This document shows positions 24,446-33,451 of a DNA stretch of 64,000 nt, one piece after another. How positions within the stretch are numbered: the stretch's first letter is position 1; each line of letters opens with the position of its first letter. Source of the stretch: Ardenticatenaceae bacterium (GTDB lineage: Bacteria > Chloroflexota > Anaerolineae > Promineifilales > Promineifilaceae); contig JACKBU010000011.1 in assembly GCA_020634395.1 (NCBI GenBank), forward strand, positions 62,001 to 126,000. The letters run 5' to 3'. Position numbers and translations under genes: made by a program. The notes under the pieces were generated by a model. That model had not been told where the DNA came from, made no database searches, and saw only the letters and a list, made by a program, of their open reading frames with translations.

Positions 24446-25771
24446 TTAGGAACCGACGGCGGCGACGGCTTCGGCGGCGGCGACTGCTGGAGACTTGTTG
24501 AGCGAAATGACGTCAAAAACGGCGTTATCCAGCGCCGCCATGATCGTGCTGGAAGCTGTCAGAGGCATGGGAATGGCGCGCTGCAGTTCGTTCTGGGCAA
24601 AAGCGGCATACACGTCGTCGTTGGGCCAGGCGGAAAAAGCGCCTGGTGTGGTGGGCAAAATCTGGCTTTGGCGGCTCCAACTGCCGAGGTTTTCGGGCGT
24701 CGTCAGAAAGGTGATCAGTTCGGCGGCCAGGGCTTTTCTGCCCGCGTCTGGGGTCGTGGTGGCCCATGCCCAGCCGTTGACCAGAGCCGGCAGTGGTTGA
24801 TCGAGGCCGGGCACGGCGGCAAATTGGGGAGTGTAATCGGTGGTGGTGCTTTGCAGGAACACGTCGGATGAGGTGAGGGCGTAGTCGGTGGAGCCATCAC
24901 GAACGAGACGCACGCCGTCGGCCAGATTGGTGATGTTGCTGCTTTGCTGGAGGATGAAGCCGTTGGCACGGCCGTCATAAAGCTGCTCCAAAGCCGTGGT
25001 TAACGGATCCAATTCCAGAATGGGTTGGCCCGCCTCGTTGGTTAAATTGCCGCCGGCAGCCAGATAAAATTCCAGCGCCAGCCGGCCACCGTCAGGGCCG
25101 GCGGCGGGTAAAACCATGTGGCGGGTCGTGTCGGATATGAAGGAGGCCCAGGTGAGAGCGACAGGCTCCGTGATGGTATTGCTGTATTCCAGATGCAGCA
25201 TATCGGTCAGGGCAAACGGATAGCCAACGAGATGATCGGCATTGTAGGCCCAGGCGCGGGCCGGCGGAAACAGATCATCGACGGCCGCTGGATCTAGAAA
25301 TTCTTCCATCGGGAAAACCAGCCCTTCGTTGGCCGCCGCTGCCAGCTGCGTAACCGGCAGGGCGATGAGATCTGGTAAAACGCCTGGCGCTACGCCGCGG
25401 CCGGTGCGTAGATAGTTTAGCGCCCCACCCTGGCCGGTGGTGGGCTTTTGCTCGACGATTATCTCTAGATCGGGATGGACGTTGTTGAAGGCGAGGAGCT
25501 GATCTGACAGGGTGACGGCTCCGGCTTCGGTGCGGGAGGCGATGGCCGGTGGCAGCCAGATGATGAGCGAATTGTCGGTGGGGGTGATGGTAGCGGCGAT
25601 GACGAAGTTGGGCGTTGATTGTACTGCCGGGGTGAGGGTGAGAGCGACGGCGGGTGTTGCGGAAACGGCCGTGACCTCGGCGGGTACGTTGCTGACGTTG
25701 TTTAGCAGATCACAGGCGGCCAGAAAAACAGTCAGAAGTGGGAAGAATACTGTCAGGACAAGGCGGCGCAT
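24446..25771 (-). CDS. extracellular solute-binding lipoprotein (family 1, sugar type)
   Basis: 441 residues with lipobox LAAC (Cys 20), a Thr/Val/Ala-rich spacer, and a cluster 1 sugar-binding-protein fold: ITPTDNSLIIWLPPAIA, LLAFNNVHPDLEIIVEQKP, DLIALPVTQLAAAANEG and WAWATTTPDAGRKALAAELITFLTTPENLGSWSRQ. No permease is adjacent, so either the transporter is elsewhere or the protein works in sensing. The position directly ahead of glycerate kinase may be meaningful. Confidence 0.85.
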   Translation of the reverse strand: MRRLVLTVFFPLLTVFLAACDLLNNVSNVPAEVTAVSATPAVALTLTPAVQSTPNFVIAATITPTDNSLIIWLPPAIASRTEAGAVTLSDQLLAFNNVHPDLEIIVEQKPTTGQGGALNYLRTGRGVAPGVLPDLIALPVTQLAAAANEGLVFPMEEFLDPAAVDDLFPPARAWAYNADHLVGYPFALTDMLHLEYSNTITEPVALTWASFISDTTRHMVLPAAGPDGGRLALEFYLAAGGNLTNEAGQPILELDPLTTALEQLYDGRANGFILQQSSNITNLADGVRLVRDGSTDYALTSSDVFLQSTTTDYTPQFAAVPGLDQPLPALVNGWAWATTTPDAGRKALAAELITFLTTPENLGSWSRQSQILPTTPGAFSAWPNDDVYAAFAQNELQRAIPMPLTASSTIMAALDNAVFDVISLNKSPAVAAAEAVAAVGS

Positions 25772-25792
25772 TTAAAGTGGCTCCAGATGCGG

Positions 25793-26008
25793 TCAATTTT
25801 CCAGGTTGGCAAGGGTGATGGGGTCTTGCTGTGGTTTGCATTCGCCGCACCAGACGGCGCCGGCAACGACAAAGGCTTTGTACTCGCCCTTGGCGGTGCG
25901 GTAGGTGTGAATAATGTAAGGCATTTCTTGGGCGTGGGTTTTACAAACCGCCCGGCCACAAAAGCGACAAATAGCATGAGACGGCCGTTCGCAGTGCCAG
26001 CACTCCAT
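25793..26008 (-). CDS. small B-box-like zinc-binding protein
   Basis: 71 residues with an N-terminal MECWHCERPSHAICRFCGRAVC and a following KTHAQ, giving Cys/His pairs at a spacing like the B-box zinc fingers, plus a C-terminal WCGECKP. Two zinc ions could be bound. It is packed between the solute-binding lipoprotein (22 bases) and the ABC permease (5 bases), so it is likely to be a real translated gene. Role unknown; a protein-protein adaptor is a guess. Confidence 0.75.
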   Translation of the reverse strand: MECWHCERPSHAICRFCGRAVCKTHAQEMPYIIHTYRTAKGEYKAFVVAGAVWCGECKPQQDPITLANLEN

Positions 26009-26012
26009 AAGC

Positions 26013-26849
26013 TCACTCGGTTAAATCCAGGTCTTTATTGGCGAAAATGTCAGCGGCCAGCATGATCAACAAGGTAGCATAAAGCAGCAAAACGGCCGGA
26101 GCCAGCGCCTGCGATGTATCGAAACTGCCGCCGATGACCGCGTTGGCGATAGCATGAAACGGCCAGAATGGGAGGCTGAAAAAATTGCCGAGAGCGCCCG
26201 GTCCATCTTGCTGCAGCCATCGGGCCAAATTATTTAGCGGCGTCACCACGACTATCCAACCGGCCCCGGCCAGCGAGCGGCTGAGGTCGTTGATGCGCAG
26301 AATGATCCAGGTGTTGAGGCTGTTCTTATCGTTCAGGCTTTGTCCGAAGAGGAAGAGGGCGATAAGGCCAAAAAGATAGACGCGCGACCAGCCGGCGGCG
26401 ACAAAATCGGTGGCGTGCAGGGCTAAAACGGCCGTTAACGTGTTCAGGGCCAGCCAGATAGGGGGGATGAACAAGACCTGGCTGAACGACAGGTCCGGCC
26501 CGCGGAACAGAGCCAGCAGGGCCAGAAGCAGCTGTAGCGTTGTGGCAAAGAGAATGGAGGAGAGGAGAACGGCCGTTAAATATTCCACCCGACTCGGCAA
26601 ACGCACAATCCAGGCAGCGTGGCCCGCCTGATTGGCCCTTGAGGCGATCGTCAGCGTAGCCAGAAACGTCAGGCCGGCCCCAAAAGCCGCCAAAACCAAT
26701 ATGTAATACGACGCTTCCGGCGTGTGCTGGTCGGGCGGAAACATGACCAGCCAGTAGGCAAAGCCTATGAGAATGTAAATAAGACCAGCCAATGAAAACA
26801 GCAGGCTGCGTAAAAAGTAGCGGGAAAGCGTCAGGATGCGTTGGGTCAT
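26013..26849 (-). CDS. ABC-type transporter permease (ABC-2-like)
   Basis: 278 residues with six to seven hydrophobic helices at about 15-38, 48-68, 90-112, 125-145, 153-170, 195-220 and 245-270. It starts inside the stop codon of the ATPase gene (ATGA), so the two form one exporter. The conserved ABC-2 motifs are weak, but the topology and coupling are typical. Substrate unknown. Confidence 0.82.
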   Translation of the reverse strand: MTQRILTLSRYFLRSLLFSLAGLIYILIGFAYWLVMFPPDQHTPEASYYILVLAAFGAGLTFLATLTIASRANQAGHAAWIVRLPSRVEYLTAVLLSSILFATTLQLLLALLALFRGPDLSFSQVLFIPPIWLALNTLTAVLALHATDFVAAGWSRVYLFGLIALFLFGQSLNDKNSLNTWIILRINDLSRSLAGAGWIVVVTPLNNLARWLQQDGPGALGNFFSLPFWPFHAIANAVIGGSFDTSQALAPAVLLLYATLLIMLAADIFANKDLDLTE

Positions 26850-27718
26850 TGCACAGCCTCAGCATAAATCTCCGACAGGGAGATGCGTTTATGTTCCACT
26901 CGCAGCACGTCAAAATCGGATTCCAACAGCATCACCAACACCTGGCGGCGCATTTCCATGGCTTCGCCCTTCAGATAAACCACATCACCGGCCACTTCAA
27001 CGCCATCGTGGAGAGCGGCCAACGAGTGGCCGAATTCCTCCAGCGGCCGGTTGACGCGAATGCGAATATGGGATTGGGCAGCCATCGCCTTTTCCATGTT
27101 ATTGTCGTAGTGGACCTGGCCGTGATTCAAAATGACGAGATGCGTACAGACCTCGGTAACTTCCTGCAGGTGATGGGTGCTCATGATGATAGTTTTGCCG
27201 GTTTCATGCAGCGCCTGAATGCACTCATGAATTTCCGCCTGACCGGTGGGATCGAGGCCATTGCTTGGCTCATCCAACAGCAGCAGCGGCGGGTCGCCAA
27301 TGAGAATTTGGGCCATCGCCAGACGCTGGCGCATCCCTTTGGAGCACTCTTTGATTTTTTTGTTGGCGGCGTTTTGGAGATTTACGCGTTCCAGGCTTTC
27401 CTGCACCACACGTTTGCTTTGTGAAGCCGGAATGTTGCTGAGGTGGGCCACCTGCTGCAAATACTCGTTGACGCGCAAGTGATTGGGGAAGAGCAGCCGC
27501 TCGGGCTTGTAACCGATTTTGGGCCAGATGTCGCCAGACGGCCGTATCTTGCCGGCCGTCGGCGTGAGGATACCGGCGATTAACTTGAACAACGTGGTTT
27601 TGCCCGCGCCGTTTGGACCCAGAAGGCCCAACACTTCTCCCTGCGGCACCTGGAAGGAAACGCTGTTAAGCGCTGTGAGGGTGTAATATCTTTTGGTGAC
27701 GTTACTGATTTCTATCAC
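26846..27718 (-). CDS. ABC transporter ATP-binding protein (export type)
   Basis: 290 residues: GLLGPNGAGKTTLFKLI (Walker A), CSKGMRQRLAMAQIL (signature, with CSKGM in place of LSGGQ, common in ABC-2 exporters), LLLLDEPSNGLDP (Walker B) and STHHLQEV. The C-terminal 80 residues are an accessory domain seen in CcmA/NatA-like ATPases. Partner is the overlapping permease gene. The promoter must lie in the 27719-27951 divergent gap. Confidence 0.92.
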   Translation of the reverse strand: MIEISNVTKRYYTLTALNSVSFQVPQGEVLGLLGPNGAGKTTLFKLIAGILTPTAGKIRPSGDIWPKIGYKPERLLFPNHLRVNEYLQQVAHLSNIPASQSKRVVQESLERVNLQNAANKKIKECSKGMRQRLAMAQILIGDPPLLLLDEPSNGLDPTGQAEIHECIQALHETGKTIIMSTHHLQEVTEVCTHLVILNHGQVHYDNNMEKAMAAQSHIRIRVNRPLEEFGHSLAALHDGVEVAGDVVYLKGEAMEMRRQVLVMLLESDFDVLRVEHKRISLSEIYAEAVQ

Positions 27719-27837
27719 GAGTTGACCTTGCCAAACTGCCTGTCTGTGTAGGTTGATGTGTAAATTCCGCTGAGTAGTTTACCACAGGCGGCAAGGGCGG
27801 CAATGTGCAGGAAACGGCCGTGGCCCGCCCCTGCCAA

Positions 27838-27867
27838 TTCGACGCTAACCCTGGAGCCTGTTATAAT
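27838..27867 (+). promoter_or_regulatory. candidate secG promoter
   Basis: A perfect TATAAT at 27862-27867 is preceded after 18 bases by a poor TTCGAC -35 at 27838-27843, about 85 bases upstream of secG. The rest of the 233-base divergent gap shows nothing recognisable except one ACGGCCGT near 27814. Confidence 0.45.
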
Positions 27868-27951
27868 GCTCGTTTGGTTTTTCCTGGAACCATTTTTTGT
27901 CAGCGAGTCCCAGGCCGAACCGGTTATTAAACTATTAAAGAGGTAGCAGAC

Positions 27952-28197
27952 ATGCAGACATGGGCCCCATACTTGGGAGTAATTGAGATTATTCTGGCGG
28001 TTGTTTTGACCGTTTTAGTGTTGTTGCAGACAAAAGGCGGCGGGCTGGGCAGCTTTATGGGCGGCGGTGATACGGGCGGCAGTTTCCGCACTCGCCGCGG
28101 TGTCGAAGCCACCATGCACCGGGTAACAATTGGTATTTCTGTTATCTTTTTCATTAATACCGTCCTGGCCTTCCTCGCCTGGGGGCAGATTAGTTAA
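27952..28197 (+). CDS. secG: preprotein translocase subunit SecG
   Basis: 81 residues with two transmembrane helices (about 8-26 and 58-78) joined by the Gly-rich SecG loop LLQTKGGGLGSFMGGG. SecG assists SecYE in protein export. AAGAGGT lies upstream of the ATG. A hairpin follows before the next gene. Confidence 0.93.
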   Translation: MQTWAPYLGVIEIILAVVLTVLVLLQTKGGGLGSFMGGGDTGGSFRTRRGVEATMHRVTIGISVIFFINTVLAFLAWGQIS

Positions 28198-28222
28198 CTG
28201 CTCCGCGCATACAATAACTGAG

Positions 28223-28266
28223 AAACGTGAAATGAGACGAGGCGATCCCCGTTTCGTTTCACGTTT
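28223..28266 (+). terminator. inverted repeat after secG, terminator-like
   Basis: Seventeen bases at 28223-28239 pair with 28250-28266 at 15 positions over a ten-base loop; the core is AAACGTGAAA/TTTCACGTTT. The T-run is short (TTTT), so termination is probably partial, and it could instead be an intergenic repeat. Confidence 0.55.
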
Positions 28267-28275
28267 TAATGTTTC

Positions 28276-29970
28276 ATGAAAATTAACCTTCGATGGCAGG
28301 TTTTATTAGCGGTTGTCGCTTTTGCCCTGGTCATCGCTTTGTTGTCTTTTCAGGTACAGTCGGCCAGTTTTTGCTCTACCCGGGTTCCGGCTGCTGGTGG
28401 GGCGTTTGTTGAAGGCGTCGTGGGCGCCCCGCAAAATCTTAATCCACTTCTAAGCGACCCTTATCCCGTTGATCGCGAATTAACCAGCCTGATTTTTGAT
28501 GGCCTGACACGCTACGATGCTGCCGGTGAGCTTGTTCCCGCCCTGGCTGAAGGGTGGACGGTGGGCGAAGATGGCCTCTCTGTGCGGTTCACACTGCGAG
28601 ATGACGTCTTCTGGCAGGACGGGGAGCCGGTAACGGCCGTTGACGTTCTTTACACCTTCCACCTGCTGCAAGACGAAAGCTTTCCTGGCCCGGCCGCGTT
28701 GTCCGAGTTCTGGCGCACGATCACCATCAATCAGATCGACGAGCGCACGGTGGAATTCGTCCTGCCGGAGCCTTATTCGCCATTTCTAGACGCCACGACG
28801 CGCGGGCTGCTGCCCGCCCATCTGCTGGAGGATGTGACGGCCGCCGAGCTGGCCGGCGCTGCCTTCAACCTGGCTCCCGTCGGCACGGGACCGTTTATGG
28901 TTGATCCGGCTGTGAATTGGCAGGCAAACGGCCGTCTGCGCCTGATCCCCAATCCCGCTGACTGGCGACAGGGCACTCAACTTAGCGCCCTCGAATTTCA
29001 ATTCTTCCCCGATGAAGCGACACTGCTAGACGCCTTCAACAACGGCGATATTCATGCCATCAACCGCGTTAGCGCCACGGCTCTGCCCGCGGTAGCTGTG
29101 CTGCCGGAGGCGCGTCTATTTACGGCGCCCGAACCCACGTATTCCGCCCTATGGTTTAATCTGCGCCAACCGGCCGACGAGACGTACAGCGAGCTGGGCC
29201 GTACGCTGTCTGGAAGGCAGGCTTTGGCGGCGGCGCTGGATAGGCAGGGGCTGGTGGACACGGCCGTTAACGGGCAGGGGCTGGTCTTTAACGGTCCTTA
29301 CCTGCCTTCTTCCTGGGCCTACAATCCGGGGATTTCCAGCAATAAGGCGTATGATCCGGCCACGGCCGCGTCGCTGCTGGAAACGGCCGGCTGGACGTTT
29401 GGCGCGGAGCAGACTGTGCGGCAGAAGGATGGACGGCCGTTATCCCTGACGCTCATCGCCCTGGATGATCCCCAAGAAACGGCCGTGGCCGAGACCATCC
29501 GCGCGCAGTGGGCCGCTGTCGGCATCGATACGCAGATCCGGCTGGCTCAGGATTTGGCCGAACTGCGCCAATGGCTGGCCGATGGCCTGTTCGACGTGGC
29601 CCTGCTGACCTTTACGCCCAGCGGCGATCCGGACCTGTACGATTTTTGGAGCCAGGAAGCAATTATCCGAGGACAAAATTACACCGGTTGGAACAACCGC
29701 CGGGCCAGCGAGGCTCTGGAACAGGGGCGGCAGGTATGGGGAATGGAGGAAAGACGGCCGTCGTACGACACGTTCCTGCGCTACTTTGATCAGGAAATGC
29801 CGGCGCTGACACTGTTTCAGGACACTTACACTTATGCCCTGAGCACGGCCGTGAACAATGCCGAAATTGGCCTCATCAACCAGCCGCGCGACCGTTATAA
29901 GACGCTGGCAGAATGGTTTTTACTTTACCGTGATGTGGCTGTTGCCTGTCCCTCGGGCACAGTTGATTGA
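28276..29970 (+). CDS. oligopeptide-type ABC transporter solute-binding protein (SBP family 5)
   Basis: 564 residues with an N-terminal hydrophobic segment (about 8-28) and no clear lipobox. The body matches family 5 (OppA/DppA-like): FVEGVVGAPQNLNPLLSD, LTSLIFDGLTRYDAAGELVPALAEGW, FTLRDDVFWQDGEPVTAVDVLYTF, and a C-terminal LYDFWSQEAIIRGQNYTGWNN. The cargo could be peptides, nickel or sugars; no permease is adjacent. Confidence 0.9.
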   Translation: MKINLRWQVLLAVVAFALVIALLSFQVQSASFCSTRVPAAGGAFVEGVVGAPQNLNPLLSDPYPVDRELTSLIFDGLTRYDAAGELVPALAEGWTVGEDGLSVRFTLRDDVFWQDGEPVTAVDVLYTFHLLQDESFPGPAALSEFWRTITINQIDERTVEFVLPEPYSPFLDATTRGLLPAHLLEDVTAAELAGAAFNLAPVGTGPFMVDPAVNWQANGRLRLIPNPADWRQGTQLSALEFQFFPDEATLLDAFNNGDIHAINRVSATALPAVAVLPEARLFTAPEPTYSALWFNLRQPADETYSELGRTLSGRQALAAALDRQGLVDTAVNGQGLVFNGPYLPSSWAYNPGISSNKAYDPATAASLLETAGWTFGAEQTVRQKDGRPLSLTLIALDDPQETAVAETIRAQWAAVGIDTQIRLAQDLAELRQWLADGLFDVALLTFTPSGDPDLYDFWSQEAIIRGQNYTGWNNRRASEALEQGRQVWGMEERRPSYDTFLRYFDQEMPALTLFQDTYTYALSTAVNNAEIGLINQPRDRYKTLAEWFLLYRDVAVACPSGTVD

Positions 29971-30184
29971 GAGGGTGATAGGACCAGCCCATTTTGGGGA
30001 TCGCGTGTACTTTACCCACACGGTATCGCCAGCAGCGCTGTAGACACCGCTCTCAATTTTATCGTCGCAGCACCACATTGCAGCTGTGGTGAGTGATGTT
30101 CAAGAAGCAACGCCCAGGAACCAGACTGGACAACTCGGTTACCTGGACGCTGCTATCGTTAAAGAACCCCCAATTGTCCGACGG
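29971..30184. other. convergent intergenic region, no gene seen
   Basis: Between the solute-binding protein and the convergent isomerase-like gene there are 214 bases. An antisense frame of about 50 codons is open here but has no Shine-Dalgarno and runs into the end of the solute-binding gene. No clear terminator was found. Confidence 0.4.
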
Positions 30185-31498
30185 CTAAAGTTGCTCTATC
30201 TCAATGCCAAACAACTGGCAGACCATCTGAATGTCGGCCAAATGGTGACCGGCCATAAGCAGGTAGTGGTGTGACGACAGGGTATTGAGCATGTGACGGC
30301 CGTCTGGCACTTTCAGTACCGCTCCATTCAAACAGTCCGAATTGGCAAACTGAGCATAGCCGCTCAAATCCCCTTCTGTGATGGTCAGCTTGTTCAGGGA
30401 AGGGTGGAGTTTGGCCAGGGTCATACCACCTTCTGGCAGCCGCGCGTCGATGGCCGTCGCATTGTCATCGACGATTGCCAGCACTTTGGAGCGCAGCGTC
30501 CATTCGGTGGCAAACGCGGGCGGCACGACGCCCAGGTAACCACAATGCGCCGCCAGGATGTGGTTCTCCGGTTCTGCATCTACCGCTGGAAAATTGGGAA
30601 TGCGTTCGTGTTTCAGCGCCGCCTGCCCCATCAAGAACGGATAAAGGTTGGTCATCATGATGGGCATGCCCAGCGATTTGTGCAGCAGGTACTTGGTGAT
30701 CATCGACATAGTGTCTGCTTCGCAGCCCCAAATCAGCCCCATTTCCTGGTACAACATGCTCCAGGCCAGGCAGGGCGTCGTATCAGAGAAGTGCGATTCG
30801 TTCAGGCAGTTGATGCCTACACCGCGAATGCTGGGGTCTTTCTCTAGCTCTTGCTTGACGGTCATGTAGATTTTGACGGCGCTGAGGAGCTGGCTGTTGG
30901 AAACGGCCGTGTCCCAGCGCCACGCCTGCCACACAGCTTCTGCCTCTGCGTCGGGAATCAGTTTAGCGGCTGCACCCATCTCCTTAAAACTCTTTTTAAC
31001 GATGGTGACCCCAAACTTCTCCATCATGCGCTGCGTGCATTCGTCTTCCCACCAGTAAAATCGCTTAAAAATACTGGCCTGGAAACCTTCGCCCGGATTA
31101 TCCTGATAAACCAGGAATTTCGTCTGCTGCAGCTCGCGTTTTACACTAAGCGCCCGGCACGCTTTTTTCGTCTGTTCCAGACTGTAAGGCGCAATAATGT
31201 TCAGCCCTTCCTCGCGCAAGTAGCTGGCAATTTCCCAATCCCACATGAGCACCGTGCCAAACTCCGACGTTACGGTCAGGATGGGCAAATCGATCTGTTT
31301 GAATTCGTCCAAACGGCGATACGCTTCGCCAAGAAGTTGGGGGAAAACAATAGCCTCAGCTTCAGGCACTGCTGCTCCAAGCGGCAGCGGGGCTAAAAAT
31401 TCAGCGTCATCGGCCAACATCTCTTTTAGAATACCAAGCTGAACATCAAATTCCTCGTCGCGGCCTTCAAAGTATAACGGTTGCAAACGGGCTTTCAT
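30185..31498 (-). CDS. L-fucose/L-arabinose isomerase-like protein
   Basis: 437 residues resembling the fucose/arabinose isomerase superfamily: an N-terminal PLPLGAAVPEAEAIVFPQLLG block, a middle FSDTTPCLAWSMLYQEMGLIWGCEADTMSM where Glu and Asp could bind Mn2+, and a C-terminal HHYLLMAGHHLADIQMVCQLFGI with the His expected for the third ligand. Members interconvert aldoses and ketoses or act on related acids. ATG at 31498 has AAGGAG seven bases away. It is the last gene of the leftward sugar operon, after the shikimate-dehydrogenase-like gene. Confidence 0.82.
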   Translation of the reverse strand: MKARLQPLYFEGRDEEFDVQLGILKEMLADDAEFLAPLPLGAAVPEAEAIVFPQLLGEAYRRLDEFKQIDLPILTVTSEFGTVLMWDWEIASYLREEGLNIIAPYSLEQTKKACRALSVKRELQQTKFLVYQDNPGEGFQASIFKRFYWWEDECTQRMMEKFGVTIVKKSFKEMGAAAKLIPDAEAEAVWQAWRWDTAVSNSQLLSAVKIYMTVKQELEKDPSIRGVGINCLNESHFSDTTPCLAWSMLYQEMGLIWGCEADTMSMITKYLLHKSLGMPIMMTNLYPFLMGQAALKHERIPNFPAVDAEPENHILAAHCGYLGVVPPAFATEWTLRSKVLAIVDDNATAIDARLPEGGMTLAKLHPSLNKLTITEGDLSGYAQFANSDCLNGAVLKVPDGRHMLNTLSSHHYLLMAGHHLADIQMVCQLFGIEIEQL

Positions 31499-31518
31499 CA
31501 CAATTCTCCTTTTTGTTG

Positions 31519-32466
31519 TTAACGGGTACTTGCCGCTGCCTCTTCCAACTGTTGGAATACGTCGGGCGTGATGTCGATGTGCAAGACTTGCCCTACCACC
31601 TGCGACCAGCCATGCACAAAATACACCCAACCATCTTCCACGCGCAAATTGCGCCTTTCAACCTGCCGCAACGCCTGGTGCATAAAATCCAGTTCGCCGC
31701 GATAGTTAAACTCCCAGGCAATCCCATTCCGGGGAAACACGCCGTCGTCGGTAACAGGTGAACCAGGGGTGTCTTTGCCCATCCCTGTGGCGTTGATGAC
31801 AATGCTGCCCTCAGGCAGGGCAGCCATAAGTTCGTCGTTGTGGCGTGGATCGCTGTTTTGGATGTAGGTGACGGCGATGTCGGTATCGTAACGTGCGACC
31901 ATATCACGCATATGGTCCAGCCGACCCTGGGAGCGATTGACGGTAATGAAACGCTCGGGCCGGTCGCCTTTGTTTGGCTTGTGAATGAGGTGGAGCAAGG
32001 TGGCCAGCGCCGATCCACCCGCCCCCAGGCATAGGATGTGCCCGCCGGTATCGGCGAAGTAGTTGGGCGGGATGATGTGATCCAGGCTTAGCCCGGCGGT
32101 GATGGGATCTTTGGCGTGGCCTTCGAGACGGCCGTCTCGCTTTGAAATACTCGACAGCTCCCTCGTTACCTCGGCATACGGATCAAAATAATCAAACATA
32201 TCTTCCGCCGCGGCAAACAGGTCCAACTTGTGGGTCGTCACCAGGGCGCCCAGCGAATTGGGATCATATTTTATCTGGGCCACCGTTGCCCGGTACGCTT
32301 GCGGATCATCGTGGATTTTGTGGTCAATGCCTTCCAGCACAACTTCTGGACAGCCCAATACCTCCATCCACAATGGGAACACTTTATTGATGGAGGACTT
32401 GCCTGTTGTCACGCCCACAAAATAAAAGGTAGGTACTTCTTTGTTAACGATTTTGTATGGTTCCAT
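31519..32466 (-). CDS. divergent shikimate-dehydrogenase-like oxidoreductase
   Basis: 315 residues. FVGVTTGKSSINKVFPLWMEVLG corresponds to the substrate-binding S-x-S region, ALVTTHKLDLF to the catalytic NVTxPxK segment (Lys kept, Asn and Pro replaced), and GHILCLGAGGSALATLLHL to the Rossmann NADP loop. No aromatic-pathway gene is nearby and the sugar operon context argues for oxidation or reduction of a polyhydroxy ring or lactone instead of shikimate. ATG at 32466 or 32469 are both possible; AAAGGA lies just upstream. Confidence 0.8.
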   Translation of the reverse strand: MEPYKIVNKEVPTFYFVGVTTGKSSINKVFPLWMEVLGCPEVVLEGIDHKIHDDPQAYRATVAQIKYDPNSLGALVTTHKLDLFAAAEDMFDYFDPYAEVTRELSSISKRDGRLEGHAKDPITAGLSLDHIIPPNYFADTGGHILCLGAGGSALATLLHLIHKPNKGDRPERFITVNRSQGRLDHMRDMVARYDTDIAVTYIQNSDPRHNDELMAALPEGSIVINATGMGKDTPGSPVTDDGVFPRNGIAWEFNYRGELDFMHQALRQVERRNLRVEDGWVYFVHGWSQVVGQVLHIDITPDVFQQLEEAAASTR

Positions 32467-32482
32467 CATAGCATCCTTTTGC

Positions 32483-33451
32483 TTAAACAATTCGGTAAAG
32501 CGGTTCATCGCCCCGGAGAACGGCCAGGCAGTCGGCCAGGGCCATGCGGCCCATGGCGTTAGTCGCGTCGTCGCTGTGCGCGCCCATGTGGGGTGTGGGG
32601 ATGACTTGCGGCAGCGACAGCAGCGGGTTTTCTGTTCCGGGCGGCTCCTGGGAAAATGCATCCAGCGCGGCCCCGGCCAGGTGGCCTGTTGCCAGGGCCG
32701 TATAGAGCGCGGCTTCGTCCACCAGCTCGCCGCGGGATGTATTGATGAGATAAGCGCCGGGCTTCATCTGCTGCAAGAAATCGGCGTTGACCATCTGGCG
32801 CGTGGACGGCAAAACCGGCAGGTGCAGTGACAGCACGTCGGCATGGGTCAGCAGGGCATCCAGGGCGGTGAGCGTGACGTGGTGTTGCCGGGCAAATGCC
32901 TCGTCGGTCACCACATCGTAGGCCCACACGGCGCAGTCGAAGCCGGCCAGACGCCGCGCCACCTCTTTGCCGATAGCACCCAGGCCAAGCAGGCCCACGG
33001 TCTTGCCGACCAGTGATACCCCCTTCAGGCGCGGCCAGCCACCCTGCCGCGTTTCGGCAGCGGCGGCCAGGATGGGGCGCTGCAGGTTCAGCATAAGGGC
33101 GATGGTGAGTTCGGCAACGGAGGCGGCATTTGCCCCGGGTGTATTGGTGACGATGACGCCGTGCGCGGCGGCGGCGGCGAGATCGACGTTGTTTGTACCT
33201 ACGCCGTAGCGGGCGATGACGCGCAGACAGGGAGCGGACGCTACGGCCGTTTCGTTAATTTCGTCCAGCCCGGCAATGTAGCCATCCACGTCCGGCAGCA
33301 GTTCTTGCAGTTGGGCCGAGGTGAGCGGTTTGCCGGTGGTGTTGTAGGTGACGCGCCCTACGGCCGTTTCCAGTTCTGTTTTCTGGCGGGGGTCAAAACG
33401 GCCGTAAGACGTAGGCGTTACCAAAACATGGCACTCGTGGAGCGGTTTCAT
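32483..33451 (-). CDS. D-isomer-specific 2-hydroxyacid dehydrogenase (phosphoglycerate dehydrogenase-like)
   Basis: 322 residues. RYGVGTNNVDLAAA holds the substrate Arg, GLLGLGAIGKEVARRL the NAD-binding glycine loop, PGAYLINTSRGELVDE the conserved PGDH segment, and TPHMGAHSDDA the catalytic His. There is no ACT or regulatory domain, so a catabolic 2-hydroxyacid such as a sugar acid is more likely than serine synthesis. It overlaps the cupin gene by four bases. Confidence 0.92.
   Translation of the reverse strand: MKPLHECHVLVTPTSYGRFDPRQKTELETAVGRVTYNTTGKPLTSAQLQELLPDVDGYIAGLDEINETAVASAPCLRVIARYGVGTNNVDLAAAAAHGVIVTNTPGANAASVAELTIALMLNLQRPILAAAAETRQGGWPRLKGVSLVGKTVGLLGLGAIGKEVARRLAGFDCAVWAYDVVTDEAFARQHHVTLTALDALLTHADVLSLHLPVLPSTRQMVNADFLQQMKPGAYLINTSRGELVDEAALYTALATGHLAGAALDAFSQEPPGTENPLLSLPQVIPTPHMGAHSDDATNAMGRMALADCLAVLRGDEPLYRIV

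Noticed and set aside
29971..30184. Small antisense open frame encoding about 50 residues after the SBP gene
   Set aside because: It has no start signal, no neighbour in its direction at a suitable distance, and overlaps the end of the solute-binding gene.
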